A stretch of DNA of 6,172 bases from Bradyrhizobium sp. (GTDB lineage Bacteria > Pseudomonadota > Alphaproteobacteria > Rhizobiales > Xanthobacteraceae): NCBI GenBank assembly GCA_028290165.1, contig JAQGKJ010000744.1:1-6172 (forward strand), written 5' to 3'. The notes beneath the pieces were generated by a model. It did no database searches and was not told the DNA's origin. It saw only the letters and a program-made list of their open reading frames with translations. Positions 5,591-6,172 of the stretch are shown here, piece after piece. Each line of letters starts with the position of its first letter. The first letter of the stretch is position 1. The translations under genes and the position numbers were made by a program.

Positions 5591-6172
5591 AAGATATGCG
5601 TCCGCATTCTCGCGGCGCAATGCACCCGAGGCTTGCATCAGTTTCACCCTCCTTCAGAACAGAGGGCGCAGGGAAAGCCGGGTGCCGATTGCACCCGCGG
5701 TCGTGCGCACAAGAAGCGCACGAGTGGACCACAGGTTCAACCGGATCACTCCGGCTTTCCCCGCACGATGGGTTACGGCTTACTTCGCGCTCTCCCCGGT
5801 GACCGGGCTTGTTTGCCACCGTCGCCTTGCGGATGGATGATACATCTCAAGCCCGGTTGGGCCGGATGCATCTCCGCAAGACTTGACGCCAGCATCGGGG
5901 CGCCAGGACCACACGACTTCACCGTCCGCGACCATCTCCGCCAAAGGTCTCGCCGGACCTCGTACCATCCGGCCAGTTTTGTCGAAGACGGGCTGCAACA
6001 TCGTTCGTCCGCGCGCCGGCCGATCGCTCACGGGAACACCCACCCTGCGATCCCTTGCGCGCCCGACGCTGTCGCGTCCATCGCATCCCGTCCCACGTAA
6101 GCGACGACCATGATACGCCCCTCTTCCGGGCCGGGATGGGGCAGATTTCTAAAGGTGATTTGCCCGACGGGT
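5591..6172. repeat. Hairpin-rich Bradyrhizobium-type intergenic repeat region, runs off window
   Basis: No believable gene occurs in this stretch of nearly 600 bases. It is open in several frames on both strands. The conceptual translations (for example EGAGKAGCRLHPR on the + strand, and DGEVVWSWRPDAGVKS on the - strand at about 5890-5940) match strings I remember from the spurious 'hypothetical proteins' that recur many times in Bradyrhizobium-group genomes. That recurrence is the mark of a repeated non-coding element, not of a conserved gene. Several short perfect hairpins lie in a row between 5679 and 5862, and the right end reaches a GATTTGCCCGACGGGT motif that I associate with another recurring intergenic repeat. 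The exact boundaries cannot be set from one copy, and the left edge is approximate. Immediate adjacency to the 118-bp palindromic repeat suggests that the two are commonly found together. Confidence 0.65.
5679..5723. other. Two adjacent strong hairpins within the repeat region
   Basis: CGGGTGC (5679-5685) pairs with GCACCCG (5691-5697) around a 5-nt loop. Three bases later TCGTGCGC (5701-5708) pairs with GCGCACGA (5716-5723) around a 7-nt loop. Both stems are perfect. Weaker hairpins follow at 5741-5754 (CCGGA/TCCGG), 5795-5807 (CCCGGT/ACCGGG around one base) and 5851-5862 (GCCC/GGGC). Such a series could fold as a structured RNA if transcribed. No promoter or terminator is visible, so I do not call an RNA gene. 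Confidence 0.6.

Noticed and set aside
5780..6043. Antisense open frame of 87 codons with VVWSWRPDAGVKS.
   Set aside because: It looks at first like a real protein motif, but it recurs, as far as I remember, as part of a Bradyrhizobium intergenic repeat and lacks any family relation.
5633..6100. Open frame of 155 codons on the + strand in the right-hand repeat region.
   Set aside because: The translation is Pro/Arg/Ser/His-rich and of a kind I recall as repeat-derived spurious proteins. It has no ribosome-binding site, and overlapping open frames of similar quality exist on both strands.
5326..6172. CRISPR array or phage attachment site in the gene-free tail.
   Set aside because: There are no regularly spaced direct repeats, no tRNA gene and no integrase. 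The inverted repeats are of the palindromic-element type.

Overview
The window is GC-rich DNA that most resembles an alphaproteobacterium of the Bradyrhizobium / Rhodopseudomonas group (Nitrobacteraceae). Three things point there: the codon use, the pairing of a TauE/SafE transporter with an alphaproteobacteria-specific TIGR02186-type membrane protein, and a non-coding tail made of intergenic repeats that I recall from Bradyrhizobium genomes. The placement rests on recall, not on a search.

Layout. (1) Positions 1-121 hold the last 39 codons of a gene cut by the window edge. (2) Positions 313-2027 hold a two-gene operon on the + strand: a TauE/SafE-family anion exporter with a GTG start, then a secreted, C-terminally anchored TIGR02186/Alph_Pro_TM-family protein. 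Their stop and start codons overlap as ATGA, so they are probably translated together. (3) After a 121-nt gap containing a perfect CCCCCGCGGGGG palindrome, positions 2149-5325 encode one 1058-residue signalling protein: SAM domain, class III nucleotide cyclase domain, STAND/AAA-type P-loop ATPase and TPR-like helical C-terminus. All the cyclase catalytic residues appear intact, and the purine-specifying pair is Lys/Thr, the class IIIb pattern. (4) Positions 5326-6172 contain no credible gene. They hold a 118-bp palindromic element with 11-bp perfect terminal inverted repeats, and then about 580 bp of hairpin-rich DNA that looks like a second family-specific intergenic repeat and runs off the window.

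How the genes relate. The transporter and the periplasmic protein form a plausible functional pair at the inner membrane, with sulfite, sulfonate or another organic or inorganic anion as the likely class of cargo. The cyclase appears to be a separate transcription unit: a cytoplasmic sensor that would couple a bound signal and ATP state to cAMP synthesis. Nothing in the sequence links it to the transporter beyond being next to it.

I did not find a clear, wholly new system. The points most worth following are the sAC-like class IIIb architecture of the cyclase, an unusual His/Cys cluster in its TPR region, and the two adjacent structured repeats at the right end.
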